Part shown: positions 11,521 to 23,669 of the stretch, one piece after another
Layout of the letters: each line of letters begins with the position of its first letter
How positions within the stretch are numbered: the first letter of the stretch is position 1
Source: Capronia americana
Taxonomy: Eukaryota; Ascomycota; Eurotiomycetes; Chaetothyriales; Herpotrichiellaceae
Length of the DNA: 64,000 bases
Assembly: GCA_016110215.1 (NCBI GenBank)
Contig: JADWQD010000009.1
Location: 374,093 to 438,092, forward strand
Direction: 5' to 3'
Notes under the pieces: generated by a model
Seen by the model: only the letters and a program-made list of their open reading frames with translations
The model's database searches: none
Told to the model about the DNA's origin: nothing
Position numbers and translations under genes: made by a program

Positions 11521-13140
11521 ATGTTGACTCTAGCAGAAGTAGCATCGCACAATTCTCGCCAGTCATGTTGGATCATTATTCAAGGTCGAGCGTATGATCT
11601 GACGGAGTTCATCGACGACCATCCAGGCGGCTCAAGCGTCATACTTCGCTATGCAGGAAAGGTCGCCTCAGAAAGTGCAAGATTGCGCCGCAAAAGCTGA
11701 TGACATGAGCAGGATGCAACTTCCGAATATATGCCTATACATCCAGCGGGCACTCTGGAGCGACATCTCCCAAAGGGTAGGACGATCTCACCACTGCATG
11801 CTGGTCGCCACTGACTCAATTCGGCAGACAAGCATCTAGGTGAAGTCCAAATGCCTGAAGCAGTTGGAGAGGTTGCGCCATCGCCATCGCCGTCGCCAGA
11901 CGCTCCAACCCAATCAGTCGACATACCTCTCAAGTTATGCCAAAATCTCTTAGATCTGGAGCTCCAAGCCTCGAAGACTCTGAGCGCAAGAGCGTTCACG
12001 TACTTCCACTCGGCCGCCGAGTCACTGCAATCCTTGGAAGCCAACAGGCGTGACTGGACGAGAGTTTTATTCAGACCACGAGTCCTCAGAGACGTCGCTC
12101 GCGCCGATATGACCCGGAAAATCATGGGTCAAACCAGCGCATTGCCTTTTTTCATCTCACCCATGGCCATGATCAAACTGGCGGACCCGGAAGGCGAACT
12201 GGCACTGGCACGTGCTGCCGGGGCCAAGGGCATTCCATATGCCGTGAGCACCTATGCATCATGCTCTCATGAAGAGATTATGCAATGCGTTCACGACGAG
12301 CGGCTGCCTCGATCTCAGCTCTTCCAACTCTACGTCCCGAGAAAACGGGACCGCGCGATTGAGCTGATCAAGACGACGCGGCAACTGGGCTTCCGTGCGC
12401 TTCTCGTGACGGTGGACACTCCAGTGGTGGGCAAGCGTGAGGAGGACGACCGCTACAAAGCACAAGTCGAGTATCAGTCCGGCGTGGAAGACACACCTCG
12501 AACAAGCGACGTCTTAGATGGGGAGAAGCCGATCCTCCGAGGGGTTCACTCGTCTACGTTGAATTGGAACGATTTGGAATGGATCAGAGAGGCCTGGGGA
12601 GGGGCCGGTCCTTTAATCTTGAAGGGTATCCAGACTGCCGAAGATGCTCTGCTGGCGTATCAGGCTGGGGTCGATGGTATCTACCTGAGCAACCATGGGG
12701 GTCGGCAGCTCGATTTCGCACCAAGCTCACTTCAGACCCTGCTCGAAATCCGTCGGTTCTGTCCCCAGATTCTGGGCAAGCTCGACATCTATCTGGACGG
12801 CGGGGTCCGACGGGGCTCCGACATCCTCAAGGCCATCTGTTTGGGAGCCACGGCGGTGGGGCTGGGTAGGCCTTTCGTGTACGCTCTTGGCGCTTATGGA
12901 CGACAAGGCGTGGAACGAGCGATGGAGCGTGAGTCCTCTGATTCCTGTTGGATTTCTGGCGTCACTGATCACAGTCGTACAGTGTTAAGCGACGAAATCG
13001 AGACGACGATGAGGCTGTTAGGCGTGAACAGCCTCGACCAATTGAGTCCCGACTATGTCAATACCAAGGAGCTCGAAAAGTTCATTGTTGACGCACTCGC
13101 GAGTCGTCCTGCCGATTCTCGGATTCGGCCGAAACTGTAG
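11521..13140 (+). CDS. Flavocytochrome b2-type FMN 2-hydroxy acid dehydrogenase
   Basis: Exons 11521..11661, 11713..11776, 11828..12928 and 12983..13140 give 487 aa. The first two small exons encode a cytochrome b5 domain: heme ligands H34 in DDHPGGSS and H57 in MPIHPAGTLERHLPK. A Pro/Ser linker (SPSPSPD) leads to the FMN barrel. There, ALLVTVDTPVVGKRE, LILKGI (K334) and IYLSNHGGRQLD (catalytic H358, flavin-contacting R361) are plain, and YLDGGVRRGSDILKAICLGA closes the phosphate site. The first donor is the less usual GTCGCC. Family members oxidise L-lactate or L-mandelate to the 2-oxo acid and pass electrons to cytochrome c, usually in the mitochondrial intermembrane space. No strong presequence is visible here, so a cytosolic site is possible. 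Given the ThDP decarboxylase in the same island, an aromatic 2-hydroxy acid is an attractive substrate. Confidence 0.92.
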
Positions 13141-13726
13141 ATAGACGCAGACAGGCCTGTAGGAAGTCTTGCATCATCGGCCACGACACACTACAAGGGC
13201 AGATTCGACCCTTATCCGTGAAGACGCCCAGAGAGCCGAAGCTGACCAGCGTGCAGAACGGAAAACTCGGCCCGGTGTGAGAAGGGCGAAGTTCCATTGG
13301 CTCTCTGTTTCGGAAATCGTGAAGCGGTACCGGCGCATGGAAGCTGGTCTCCACCAACCAAGCTTCGAACCCCTGTTCAGCACGCCCCATAATTTTCTCT
13401 CGACTTTCTCTTACCTGGAGTTGGGGTGGCGGGGTACAGTGCTCACTGAATACGGGGTAGAAGTTTGCTTATGCGGCCCCCATCCAGGTGGAACGCATTT
13501 TGAAAAAACGTGCGCTCACTGGCTCTCCGGGACCCTAGAGCCCAGGTGATCTAGTTAGAAGTTTCACCCCCAGATTGACAGGCCTGACTAATACTCTGAA
13601 GATTCCAACGTCTTTTCTCCTCCCAACAACCACAGTAGATACGAGTGATTCCCCGAAACTACAAGCTTGAGATCCCACGGGCATTGCAATACCGGAACAG
13701 GACGTCTCTGCAGAGGTGCTCCCGCT
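13141..13726. other. Intergenic, upstream of Zn2Cys6 regulator
   Basis: 586 bp between two plus-strand genes. No coding signal was accepted. It presumably holds the promoter of the regulator. Confidence 0.6.
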
Positions 13727-16231
13727 ATGGATCCTGTGCCGTTATCACCTTCCACTTCAGCCGATGCTATCGACGGACACAGGCCCAAGCGACCCAAGCG
13801 GTCTGTCCCTCGCAATCGGGCTTCCCTTGCATGCCAAAGTTGTCGGCAACGCAAAATAAGGGTCAGCGATGTCCATCTCCGTCCTGCAAGGCTAGCGCTC
13901 TTGACAAGCCAAAGTTGACCCTTTCATAGTGCAATGTGCAAGCTCTGCCACCTAATTCTAGCTGTACACCATGTCTCAACTCCGGTGTTCGATGCCACGT
14001 CAGCAAGTTTTCAGATCGTAGAAAGTGCGTTTCCCGAGAACGGATGGCTATCGCCGATACGAACTGACTTGCTCGCTATAGACTGGGTTCTCGCGAACAT
14101 ATCGCTTCCCTTCAGGATCAGATTCAGTCGCTGGAGTCGCTGATGCGCCAAAGTCTGAGAGATGGAAATTCGTCGCTCAGCTTGCGCCAGGAAGGTCCCA
14201 CTGAGTGCTCTCTTCAGCCTTCTACAGCCATAAACGGTCAGCCGCAGCCTGATGTCGTTAGTCCTCGCTCGAGAAGACGGGAGGCACCCTCAGAGACAGC
14301 AGGAAGGCCAACCGAAGACGCGAATGGTCGACCATACCCGAGTGTGCAGGTCGGTCAGCACCCAACCTTGCCACTGGACCACGTTGTCCAAAACGACGCC
14401 TCACTTGGAGTCATCACCGTTGAATATCCCAGACATCCAAGTACAGTGGCTGCTGATTCGATGCGAGCAGAGAGCAGGTTGGTCAACACCGGCGCATACA
14501 CTGAATTGGCCCTTGAAAAGACGCACAGCCATGATGTCGCCTCAACGGTCGACTCAGAAGCGCCGCTAGCCACCCAGGCATGGATCGCCCATGACAACCT
14601 CAGGCCTTCTGATTCACAAGATACACTGAATGTACAGCCAGTGCTGGCAGGTTCCGACGAGCATCTGGCACACCCCCCAAACTCTGGCATCTACTATGGT
14701 CCTACATGCCAGCTGCACGTCTCCTCTCCTTCAGACGTGGTGCGCAATCCTCCGCACACCATTCGACAGCGCCCAGAAGTCCAGATCGATCCAAATTCTA
14801 TGCAACTGAAGACGGCGCTGTTGAAAAGTTACTGCGACTTCCAGGCGCAAACCGTGGCTCTGATCCATCGCGAGAATTTCCTGGCTCACCGCGAGACTGG
14901 ACAAAGAACGCAGCATTATTCGAGATTCTTGGAGAATTCCCTCATGGCGTGCAGCTCGCGTCTGAGCACATCCCCAGCAGTACGCGCGTTGGGTTCGAGC
15001 TATGCGAAGCTGGCCAAATCTGATCTCGTGGCAGAGCTGGAAGATCCCAACATCACAACTTTGCAGGGTCTGCTCATGCTCAGTGACTACGAAATGACCG
15101 CAGGGCGAGATCGTGCTGGATGGGTCTACTGTGGTAAAGTTATTCCCTGCAAGGTCTTGTGCTGCTGCTGCTGCTCCTCTAACGCGCTGGCCGTTAGGCA
15201 TCGCCTGCAGGCTGATCTTCGACCTTGGTCTCCACGAAACACTATCTTCAGACGACGGCGAGGACGGGGTTGAGGCTCAAAATTGGGCCAGTCTGGAACA
15301 CCGCGCCTCCGTCGCTGCAGGCTGCCTGGTCTACGAGACGCTCTGGAATCTCTATCTAGGACGGCCCGACTCTAATGCATTAGCTTATCTTTCGCTCAGA
15401 CCTTCTGCTACGAAATTCTCCAACAATGCTACCCTGAGGGCATGGTTTGAGCTCTGTATCTACCTCGCTGAAGTTACCAAAATTGCCAACACCCGTTCAC
15501 CCATTCGGTCGGACACTCTCGACAGATTATCTGATCTTTCCCAAGACATGACACAGTGGCATAAATCACTTCCGCGAGGAATAGCCCTCGATGGAAACGA
15601 TATGTCCAGTCTGGACTCGGACGCCTACGGACTCCATACCCAGTACTTCCGAGTTCAGATGTTGCTGCATCGGCTACCCATCTCGAGTCGTCGAAAGCGC
15701 CAGCGCGACGACGACGACTTGCAGCCTCCGGTGCTCCGAGGTTGGACTCGTGAGACGTCTCGTCAACTTGTTCACGATAATGCTGTGATGATCGCACGGC
15801 TGGGCATCACTTACAGTCAAACGTTCGGTGTGGAAAGCACTGCTACCGTCATGTTGGATAATATATACGTGGCAGCAACCACATTGATTTCCAGCATTAT
15901 GAAGAGCAGCAAGCACTCATCATACGACGCGGGTGATCTACAATGGCTGCAGCTGCTGGATGAGTTGATGAAGTCTCTGCAGGTACATTTTCCGATCACC
16001 TGTCGAATGAGGAGGACGCTGGCTCAGATCATAGACGGAAACCCCGTATTCGAAGATGTCTTCACCGACAACGTACGCACGTCGCCGGAGAGCTTCACTG
16101 CCGATCCCACGGCCCGGAGTACAATGCATGCGCCCTGGGGTTCCCTTGAAGCTGCCGTGAATGACTACATCCTCGATCCAGATCTCTTCAGCTTTACAGA
16201 GTTTGGTCTGGCGGAGGAACAGCCCGGATGA
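13727..16231 (+). CDS. Zn2Cys6 transcription factor with fungal_trans domain
   Basis: Exons 13727..13861, 13930..14024, 14082..15133 and 15198..16231 give 771 aa. The zinc cluster spans the first intron: C36, C39, C46, C57, C60 and C67, spacing CX2CX6CX10CX2CX6C, in a basic context (RPKRPKRSVPRNR). A short coiled coil follows (EHIASLQDQIQSLESLM), as in dimeric Gal4-type factors. A long polar linker then leads to the regulatory domain with AGRDRAGWVYCG|IACRLIFDLGLHE, the core of PF04082. The 64-bp intron splits exactly this motif. The protein would act in the nucleus and is a candidate pathway regulator, lying between the flavocytochrome and the second Baeyer-Villiger gene. The C-terminus is acidic and rich in aromatic residues, as in activation regions. 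Confidence 0.92.
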
Positions 16232-17150
16232 CATACTGCAGCGGTGGCTGTATGGACATGTTCATTTCAACGCCGGGAGGAGTAGATTAGCCTGCCAGGA
16301 ACAACGCATATGAAACGGACCATGTTATATAAATGTACAGTGCAATATTTATGTCCCACCAAAGCCTCAGAAAAGCACTGGGACCTGACTTTTGTGGAGG
16401 GACGTTGCAGCGAGTATTTATGCCCATGCGCTTGCAGCTCTAAGATACATTTCCGGTTGTAGCTAATGATTACCTGAAACTCTCCGGCGATGGAGTACGC
16501 AGGATCAGATATCATGTTCTCGAAGTTCATTTAACAGTAACGGAAATGTCCCAGGATCGCCGGCAGCCTCGGATTTCCGTAGGAAGAGCGAATGCCGATA
16601 CCACTTTCCCTTTGCCAATGATGAACGAAGAACATAGTAACCGAAACAGTGCCTGATACCGTAGAAAAGTCCGTGCTCGCGTCTACCACAGCAGACAGCC
16701 GGTTCGGGTCTTCTCACCCGGTCGATTCGGTGGCCCATCCCCGTCGCTGCGTGGTAAAAGTCCGGTCCCACCGGAAGCAGATTTAACCTCAATTTACTGA
16801 ACAGGTATACCTCCGCCAAGAGATAGGTGAGGTCTCGTGCTTGGTATCGATTTCATGGTTGTAGTTCGCATGCGAGACTCCAGCGGATTCACATAGAAGC
16901 TACACCTCCAAACGGATAGTATCCCAGATTCCGGATCTCCTGTTCTCCGAGTGAAATTGCTGTTTCTGTCCATGGAACGCTACTGGAGTCATTGACTCAG
17001 TCCGTTGATCACAACTCGTTGCTTGCGAAGTGCGCTGTTCAATTGCATACTCGCTTGTATTTCCGGCAAAGGGTAAAAACCCCAACTCATTCAGATCAAC
17101 GAGACGTTGTACAAGCTATATCCCTCGTGTCGTCCTATGGGAGAGTGACG
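16232..17150. other. Intergenic, upstream of second Baeyer-Villiger gene
   Basis: 919 bp between two plus-strand genes. No gene recognised; small minus-strand open frames look like chance. Confidence 0.6.
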
Positions 17151-19454
17151 ATGTCAGCAACAATACCAAACACGACAACGGCAGCGGCAACGGTGCATCA
17201 GGTCAACGGAGTCTACGAGCACCAGGCCAATGGAGTCTCGTCGCACGGTCCCGCGACCGAATACAGATATGCTGAACATTACATGGGAAAGGGGCGACCG
17301 CTTCGCATCATCATGGTCGGGGCTGGCATCACCGGTATCGCAGCAGTCAAATTGTACAACGAGACATTTCCAGCCAAGGAGATCGAGTTCGTTATCTACG
17401 AGAAAAACGCCGACGTGACTGGAACATGGTTGGAGAATCGCTATCCTGGGTATGTATATATATTACTATAACTGAGCGACCACTCGAGACTGCTATATCC
17501 ACGGCAGCCCGAATACTCTAAGTAAAGAGGACTGATAAATCTTACAGATGCGCGTGCGATGTACCGGCTCATGCGTACACCTATTCCTGGGAGGGCAACC
17601 CAAATTGGAGCCGCGCGTACGTTGGCGCCGTGGAACTCTATGAATATTTCAAGGGCCGTGCGGTCGCCTATGGAGTTGACGAGTATGCGAAACTGAATCA
17701 TAAAGTCAACGCCGCCAGGTGGGATGATGAGGCCGGCAAATGGGTGGTAGAGGTCACCGATCTGCAAAGCGGCTTGACGTTTAGCGATCAGGCCGAAGTC
17801 TTGATTAATGGTGCCGGCTTCTTAAAGTAGGTTCAAGCCGGACTTCATTTACCAAGACGTCCACGGCTAACGGTCGGGCTGCTTAGCAACTGGAGGTGGC
17901 CGGATATAGCAGGGCTTCACGATTTTCAGGGAAAGTTGCTCCACTCGGCGTCCTGGGATCCCACATACGATTTCCAGGAGAAGACCGTGGCTATCATTGG
18001 AACAGGCAGCTCGGCGATCCAAATCGTGCCGCAGATCCAACCCAGTATGTCCACTCTACTAGAATTAACCGGGCCTGTACGAAGGTCTTTGAAAAGGTCC
18101 GTCCTAACATATAGCAGAGGTAAAGCATTTGACTTCATTCCACCGGTCAAAGACATGGATTACGCCCGAGTTTGCGGCAGAATTTGCGCCTGAAGGACGC
18201 ACAGCCTTCTTTTCCGAAATCCAGAAGGAAAAATGGCGGAACAACAAGGACGAATTCCTGAAGTATCGGAAAAGCGTGGAATCCACTATGAACAAGTTCT
18301 TTGACATGCAGTTCAAGTCATCTGCGCTTCAGAAAGCGGCGTATGAAAACTTCCAGAAGACGATGCGTGAGCGGTTAGGAAACGATGAGGCCCTCATTCA
18401 GAAAATTGGTATGTCCTCCTGGGCTTTCAGACTGAGGGTGCGTGGTGCGTTATGACAATACTGACACCTATGGAGTTCCTGATTTCGAAGTTGGTTGCCG
18501 TCGAGTCACGCCTGTGAGTTGAGTCTAATTCGCTTTTCTCGGATTATATCTCGAGATGCTGATGCCATCGATCTAGGGCCACGGATACCTTGAAGCTCTC
18601 GCGTCTCGTAATGTCACTGTGAGAAGCGAAGCCATCACAGCCATCACAGCGGAAGGAGTCAAGCTGTGCGATGATTCGATCGTGCCGGTGGATGCCCTCA
18701 TCTGTGCGACGGGCTTCGACACAACTTTTCGACCGGCTTTCCCAGTCATTGGCTACGGGAAAGACCTGAGAGAACTGTGGAAATCGGAGCCAAGGTCTTA
18801 TTGTTCACTGGCGGCAGCCGGAATTCCCAACTACTTCAGTAAGTGGTCTCTCTAAGTTGCTCGTGCGCGTGCGCGCCGACTGTCGCGACTGCGGGTGTTC
18901 TGTACACTCCTTATGTTCTCTAGCTGACACAAGGTTTCGCACCACCTAGTCATGAGCGGACCAAATTTCCCCCTGGCCAATGGATGTTTGATCCCGTGCT
19001 TGGAGACCAACATCAAGTTTGCCTTTGCTGCGGCGAAAAAAATCCAGTACGAAGGTATCAAATCACTCAGTCCGTCCCAGGCAGCGGTCGATGAGTTCCA
19101 GGAGTACAAAGACTCCTTGATGAAAGATCTCGTGTGGACAGGCTCGTGTTCTTCCTGGTACGTCAGTCTAAAGGTCTGTTGCTGTACTTGATCACTCATA
19201 CTGTCCCTCAATATAGGTATAAGAACGGAAAAGTCGACGGCAAAGTGTGGGGTCCTTGGCCTGGTTCATCGCTGCACTACCTCGAGCTCATGTCGTCGCC
19301 ACGGTGGGAGGACTTCGATATCCACTATCTGTCAAAAAACAGGTTCAGATTCTTAGGCAATGGGAAGACACGACTGGAAACGGAAGGCGGAGACGTCGCG
19401 TATTATTTGAGGGAGCCTGGGGCGGGGCAGCCAATAGATGTTATGACCAAGTAG
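17151..19454 (+). CDS. Flavin Baeyer-Villiger monooxygenase, second copy
   Basis: Eight exons: 17151..17449, 17548..17826, 17887..18044, 18118..18408, 18476..18513, 18577..18838, 18950..19157 and 19217..19454, total 590 aa. Every join restores family sequence, for example RYPG|CACDVPAHAY, GAGFL|NNWRWPDI, QIQP|KVKHLTSF and RRVTP|GHGYLEA. Motifs are GAGITG at 57-62, the Baeyer-Villiger signature FQGKLLHSASW at 206-216 and GTGSSA at 231-236. The CDVPAHAY segment and the C-terminal PFAM-like block (YLREPGAG) place it in the fungal subgroup distinct from the CHMO-like copy at 3459-5156. The 45-residue N-terminal extension is low complexity. It is a cytosolic FAD/NADPH enzyme of unknown substrate. 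The intron-rich structure contrasts with the two-exon paralogue, so the two are not recent duplicates. Confidence 0.93.
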
Positions 19455-19880
19455 ATTCATGGGATGAGAACGTGGTGGCCGATGTTTCATGGCTCATACT
19501 GAAACTGCTGTGACCTTACAGTCCATAAGATTGTACGTTGTAGCGTCATTCTCGTCTGCCGCGTTATGACTGTGTGGCCAACCGGACTTTGTGGCGAACC
19601 GGACTTTGTGGCGGTCTCTACGCGGTAAAGAGTTGGTGTCAATGCGGTTCCGCAACAAGTCCTCCAACGGGCCGAGGTCCCCGACTCCTGTACACAGAGG
19701 ACTATGTAGAGCAACAAATATATTGTGCGGTTGTTCCGACCACGATGGGGGCTTTTCGAGGTGGGTGAGACTGCCTTGATAGACGCCAATTCTCTGTTGT
19801 TTAGACAGAATCAAACATAGTTTCATGTCGTATCTGTCCTTGCTGGTTTCTGTTCTACGCGAAAGAGCAGCAACGCTGAC
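19455..19880. other. Intergenic with 17-bp tandem duplication
   Basis: The 17-mer aaccggactttgtggcg occurs twice head to tail (19580-19596, 19597-19613). Otherwise no feature is seen. It forms the upstream region of the short-chain dehydrogenase. Confidence 0.6.
19580..19613. repeat. 17-bp exact tandem duplication
   Basis: Two adjacent identical copies, about 270 bp before the short-chain dehydrogenase start codon. Function unknown. Confidence 0.9.
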
Positions 19881-20707
19881 ATGATGAGCGATCTTCAAAG
19901 CAAAGTCATCGCGGTGACAGGGGGAGCTTCGGGAATCGGATTGGCGACGGTCAAGACGCTATGGAAATCCAAGTCTATCGTGATCGTCGGAGACCTTGCC
20001 CCTGACGCGTCACCTGGCCTGCAAGAGGTGATCTCTGCCACCGATCTTGTGACGTACCGACAGCTAGACGTGAGCTCGCGCGAGAGCGCTCACGCATTCG
20101 TCGCTGGGATTGTAAAGGAGCACGGTCGACTTGACGGGCTGGTCAACAACGCCGGCATATGCCCCAACGAAGGGGAGATGGCGAGCGACGAAGTGTTTGA
20201 CAAGATCATGGCGGTCAATCTGAAGGGAGTCTGGCATATGGGCACGGAAGCGATCCTCCAGATGAACCGTCAGGAAACCAAAGGTGTCATTGTCAATACT
20301 GCCAGTGATGGGGCCCTAAAAGGAATCCGTGGTATACCTGCCTATGTTGCATCGAAACACGCTGTACTTGGTTTGACCAGGACCTGGTGCAAGGAATGGA
20401 CACCCAAAGGAATCAGAGTAAATGCAGTCGCTCCTGGTATGTGAAGTATTTGCCCTGCTGGCGGGGATGCCGTCGCCTTGAGGGCTAACCCACGTGCTAA
20501 GGTGTCACGAAAACGCCGATGGTTGCTGCAATCCAGAGCGGGCACGACGTAGGTGCCGAGAACACGAAAGCGTGGTTGGCTAACATCCCCATGGGGCGCT
20601 TTGGCGAGCCGTTCGAAATCGCCAGTGTGATTGCATTCTTGTTGGGCAGCGAGTCCAGCTTCATGAGCGGCCAATGCGTTCGCGTAGGAGGTGGTGAGGG
20701 AGAATAG
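19881..20707 (+). CDS. Short-chain dehydrogenase/reductase (SDR)
   Basis: Exons 19881..20436 and 20502..20707 give 253 aa, the normal classical SDR length. The 65-bp intron has donor GTATGT and joins NAVAPG|VTKTPMV. Motifs are TGGASGIG (13-20, cofactor glycine motif), NNAG (89-92), and the catalytic set S142, Y155 and K159 (YVASK). D38 after the second strand suggests NAD rather than NADP. It probably oxidises a secondary alcohol to a ketone, which would supply the Baeyer-Villiger enzyme immediately upstream on the same strand. The start could be either of two adjacent ATGs (MM). Confidence 0.92.
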
Positions 20708-20936
20708 CCATGGAACAAGGAGGATGCTCCTTCTACTAAGACAATACTGCCTCCCGTCGGTCCTATTAAGGTCGGCTGCGATGAACTGCTCCCGATCTCA
20801 CTCATGCATTGGCCCGCGCGTTCGTCCCTTTTTCCATAGGAAATCATGACATTGTCTCTTTTCGGGCAACATCCTAAACTGGGAGCGACATGGCCAAAAT
20901 ATTCCGATAATGTGTGAACGGCGCAGTCCTGTTCGA

Positions 20937-22688
20937 TCAACCGAAAAGGCCCTCCTGCTCTTCCCAGTCATCGGTCTCGCCTAGAAATGGATTAACATCA
21001 AATATGTCCTCATCTTCCATGGTCTCAATGAAGTTTCCCATCCCCGCCGATCTGGTCATCAAGTCCCACACAAACTGAAAGATGCCGACGCGCGCCCAGG
21101 CTTGCCGGCCGGAGCCGTCGAGTTCGGAACGCCATCCCTTTCGGCTGCGATGGACCGCTAAAGCCTGGTCGCCGGGCTCGATGAGGAGCAGCGCATCCAT
21201 ATATACGGCAGGTTGCATTGGTGGCTCCTGGTCTGCCGTGTGGGCCGTGAGAAGCAGCATCGTCAGCGCCTGGTTGCCGAAGCGCTCTGTGAAATGGTCC
21301 ATTCCGGAATCAAGGTATATTCGTGACACGTGCGAGACAGTCACGTCGAGCCCGAGGTTGATGGAGTTGAGATGAGTGAGGATCTTCGTGAGAGGGCAGA
21401 GCTTGCCCCGAAACGTGGCCCATGTGATTGAGCCGTCGGTTCGTGTTGACAGTACACAGGCCGTTGGGTAGAGGTTCCTGTTGTTATTAGGGGAGCTTGG
21501 CTGCATGCCGTGAAACTGGGAAGCCGGGTTGCTGCCAAAGCCCCCGATACCCGCATCTGCACCGACAAGCCAGGGTACAGATGCTCTGCCACATATGCGC
21601 CAAGCTCTACCTGCTAGTGGAGCTTCTTCGTGCCGAAAGAGCTGGCTGATGCAGGCGATGTTCTCGAGTAGATATTTCCCCAGCTCATCCTCTAACTCTT
21701 GCAAGGTGAAGGTTTGTCCAGATTGCTGGGACGTCATTGCAAGTCGAGCCTTTCCAAGTCGACACTCACTACCGAAGATCTGCATGATCCCATATACTCT
21801 GTCAAGTACTTCCAAGCACGTTCTATGTCTGGCGCAGGCTAGCACCTGCATCGGTGGGGGCATTTGTATCCCTTGCAATCCGGACCGGAACCAGGTTTCC
21901 CTAAAAGCCGTGAAGCTATCCTTTAATTCAAGCGCACTGTCCACCTTCTCTTTGTTGAGAAGGAGGGTGGCATACAACCGGACGTGCACTAGACTGAATG
22001 GCTCGGTTCGCGGCCCCCAGTGAATATTGCAGAATCCATCTCTGGTCACAATCGGAGCCATTCGCGAGACATAGGACTCCTGCAAAGTCCACATTGACTC
22101 GAACCATGGATCGGCAAGAATCTTGCGGAAAGCTGCCAGCTTCTGGCCAGTATCATTACTTGTAAAAAGTATTCGTAAGTCGTCAGGACGTGGATCAGTC
22201 AGCCAGACATACTTGTATCTGGCACGACGAAAGATTTGGGCTTGACGACCCACTTCAGAGTCCGCTGTGGTGCTGTGTGGCCACTGAGGGATACAGGCGA
22301 CATCCAGCCACGCAAAAGGCGCAGCTTTGGAGTCTCCTGATAAGGTCGAGGCATGGTCGGCGATCAGATGCAACGTGTTTCTGAACTGTGCTGCGTTGAA
22401 GTGGGCCGGTTCGATCCTTGGTACATCCCACGGCACATTTTGAACGCACAATGCTTCCACCGTTGATTTGGGGTCTTCTATTCGCCAACGACCCCACGTG
22501 TAGCTGAGTATTGAGTAGTCGGGACTCGCGACACCGCCGTAAGTGTTGCCAGGAAGCCATTTATGGGAGGTCATAGTCGGGATGTGAAGCAGTCTCCGTG
22601 GCCAATCGCTGCATGGGTCGAAATCTGGATGATCTGCATCGTTCACAGAGATTAATGGCTTAACAGGAGCCACCGTTGCCGTCGACAT
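20937..22688 (-). CDS. HET-domain protein (heterokaryon incompatibility-like)
   Basis: A single exon of 583 aa from the first ATG at 22688; the frame is open a little further upstream but only from a GTG. HET-domain motifs are present in order: YSILSYTWGRW (58-68), FAWLDVACIPQ (125-135), QAQIFRRARYKYVWL and DPWFESMWTLQESYV. The C-terminal half has no recognised domain, apart from an acidic tail (EDEDIFDVNPFLGETDDWEEQE). HET proteins are cytoplasmic and trigger cell death on non-self fusion when expressed with partners. Its position within a catabolic island is unexpected and may mark an insertion or a mosaic origin. It converges with the SDR gene, 229 bp apart. Confidence 0.88.
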   Translation of the reverse strand: MSTATVAPVKPLISVNDADHPDFDPCSDWPRRLLHIPTMTSHKWLPGNTYGGVASPDYSILSYTWGRWRIEDPKSTVEALCVQNVPWDVPRIEPAHFNAAQFRNTLHLIADHASTLSGDSKAAPFAWLDVACIPQWPHSTTADSEVGRQAQIFRRARYKYVWLTDPRPDDLRILFTSNDTGQKLAAFRKILADPWFESMWTLQESYVSRMAPIVTRDGFCNIHWGPRTEPFSLVHVRLYATLLLNKEKVDSALELKDSFTAFRETWFRSGLQGIQMPPPMQVLACARHRTCLEVLDRVYGIMQIFGSECRLGKARLAMTSQQSGQTFTLQELEDELGKYLLENIACISQLFRHEEAPLAGRAWRICGRASVPWLVGADAGIGGFGSNPASQFHGMQPSSPNNNRNLYPTACVLSTRTDGSITWATFRGKLCPLTKILTHLNSINLGLDVTVSHVSRIYLDSGMDHFTERFGNQALTMLLLTAHTADQEPPMQPAVYMDALLLIEPGDQALAVHRSRKGWRSELDGSGRQAWARVGIFQFVWDLMTRSAGMGNFIETMEDEDIFDVNPFLGETDDWEEQEGLFG

Positions 22689-22700
22689 TGTGCTTCGCAC

Positions 22701-23669
22701 GGTGCAGACGTTGACTGCTCTTGCGATGAGCCACCAGCAGGCAGGATTATTTGCAAGGAATGGACTTGCCAGTCAAGTCTGGTTTCAAAGTACTGCATCC
22801 GACATGTTCTTCAATAAGGCGGCAAAGAAACTTCCCTGTGGGCGACAGTAAGTCAATCAGGCTGGAAGCAAAGCGGTCAAGGACTGGTGGTCGAACTGAT
22901 GGTTCTGAATGAATTAGGTGTCAATCCGCAGCATGTTCAATACCTCTTACAGAAGTAGAAGGCATTCGGCAAGATGACCGAATCCTTTGACCTGAGGTAG
23001 GTCTCCTAGACGTGAGGGAATTAGCACGTTTCGAGGTAGAAGGTCAAGTCGAGTTCAACGCAAATGATCTTACTAGCCCACCGTACTCCGGTATTCCGGC
23101 TGGCCAGAAGGTACATAGTGCTGATCGCGTGATGTATTGAGTGATTGTTGCAGAGTTTCATCGTCTTCCATTGACCTGGATCATCTGTCTTGTATTGCTT
23201 CGTACACCGGGAGCCCGAGAAATACTGTAGTTAAGAGGACAACGGATCCGACCCTGGTCGGATGGACACCAGGCGCCTTCGCGGATCGTCCTGCCCTTGA
23301 TTACTTTTTCGCTTTTGCGGGGGACGGCTCGAAGCATCTGCGAAATACGGTAGAATGTTGGAAACGCAATTTAGGTGCAACTTCTGGCTTTGCGGGGTGC
23401 GTTTTCAGGTGCGGACATCAAATGCCGTATTTCCATCCCGAGGGGCGATTGCCGGGGCACGGGGGTAGGAGTGGGTGGGGACAGAGGCTCGGTGATGCTG
23501 AACCTGAGTCAGCTCCGCCCTCCTGCTAAGCTGAATGCTTGCCACGTCCGCTCTTATCGATGTTTGCCCTCTCCCTTTCATCTTGCTTCAGCGGCGTGGA
23601 GGAAAGCAAGATTCGCCCCTCCTTTCCCCAGTCAAGTCTTGGATGACAGTTCAGTCACAGAGGAAAACC
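22701..23669. other. Intergenic between HET and C2H2/Zn2Cys6 genes
   Basis: Divergent upstream region of 969 bp. An open plus-strand frame at 23137-23529 lacks any recognisable motif. Longer in-frame starts for the regulator exist upstream (23535, 23643). Confidence 0.5.

Noticed and set aside
15537..15545. Exact ATCWGATAA match inside the Zn2Cys6 regulator
   Set aside because: Lies within coding sequence, far from iron genes; consistent with chance.
23137..23529. Plus-strand open frame upstream of the C2H2/Zn2Cys6 gene
   Set aside because: No motif and no splice link to the regulator; probably leader or chance.
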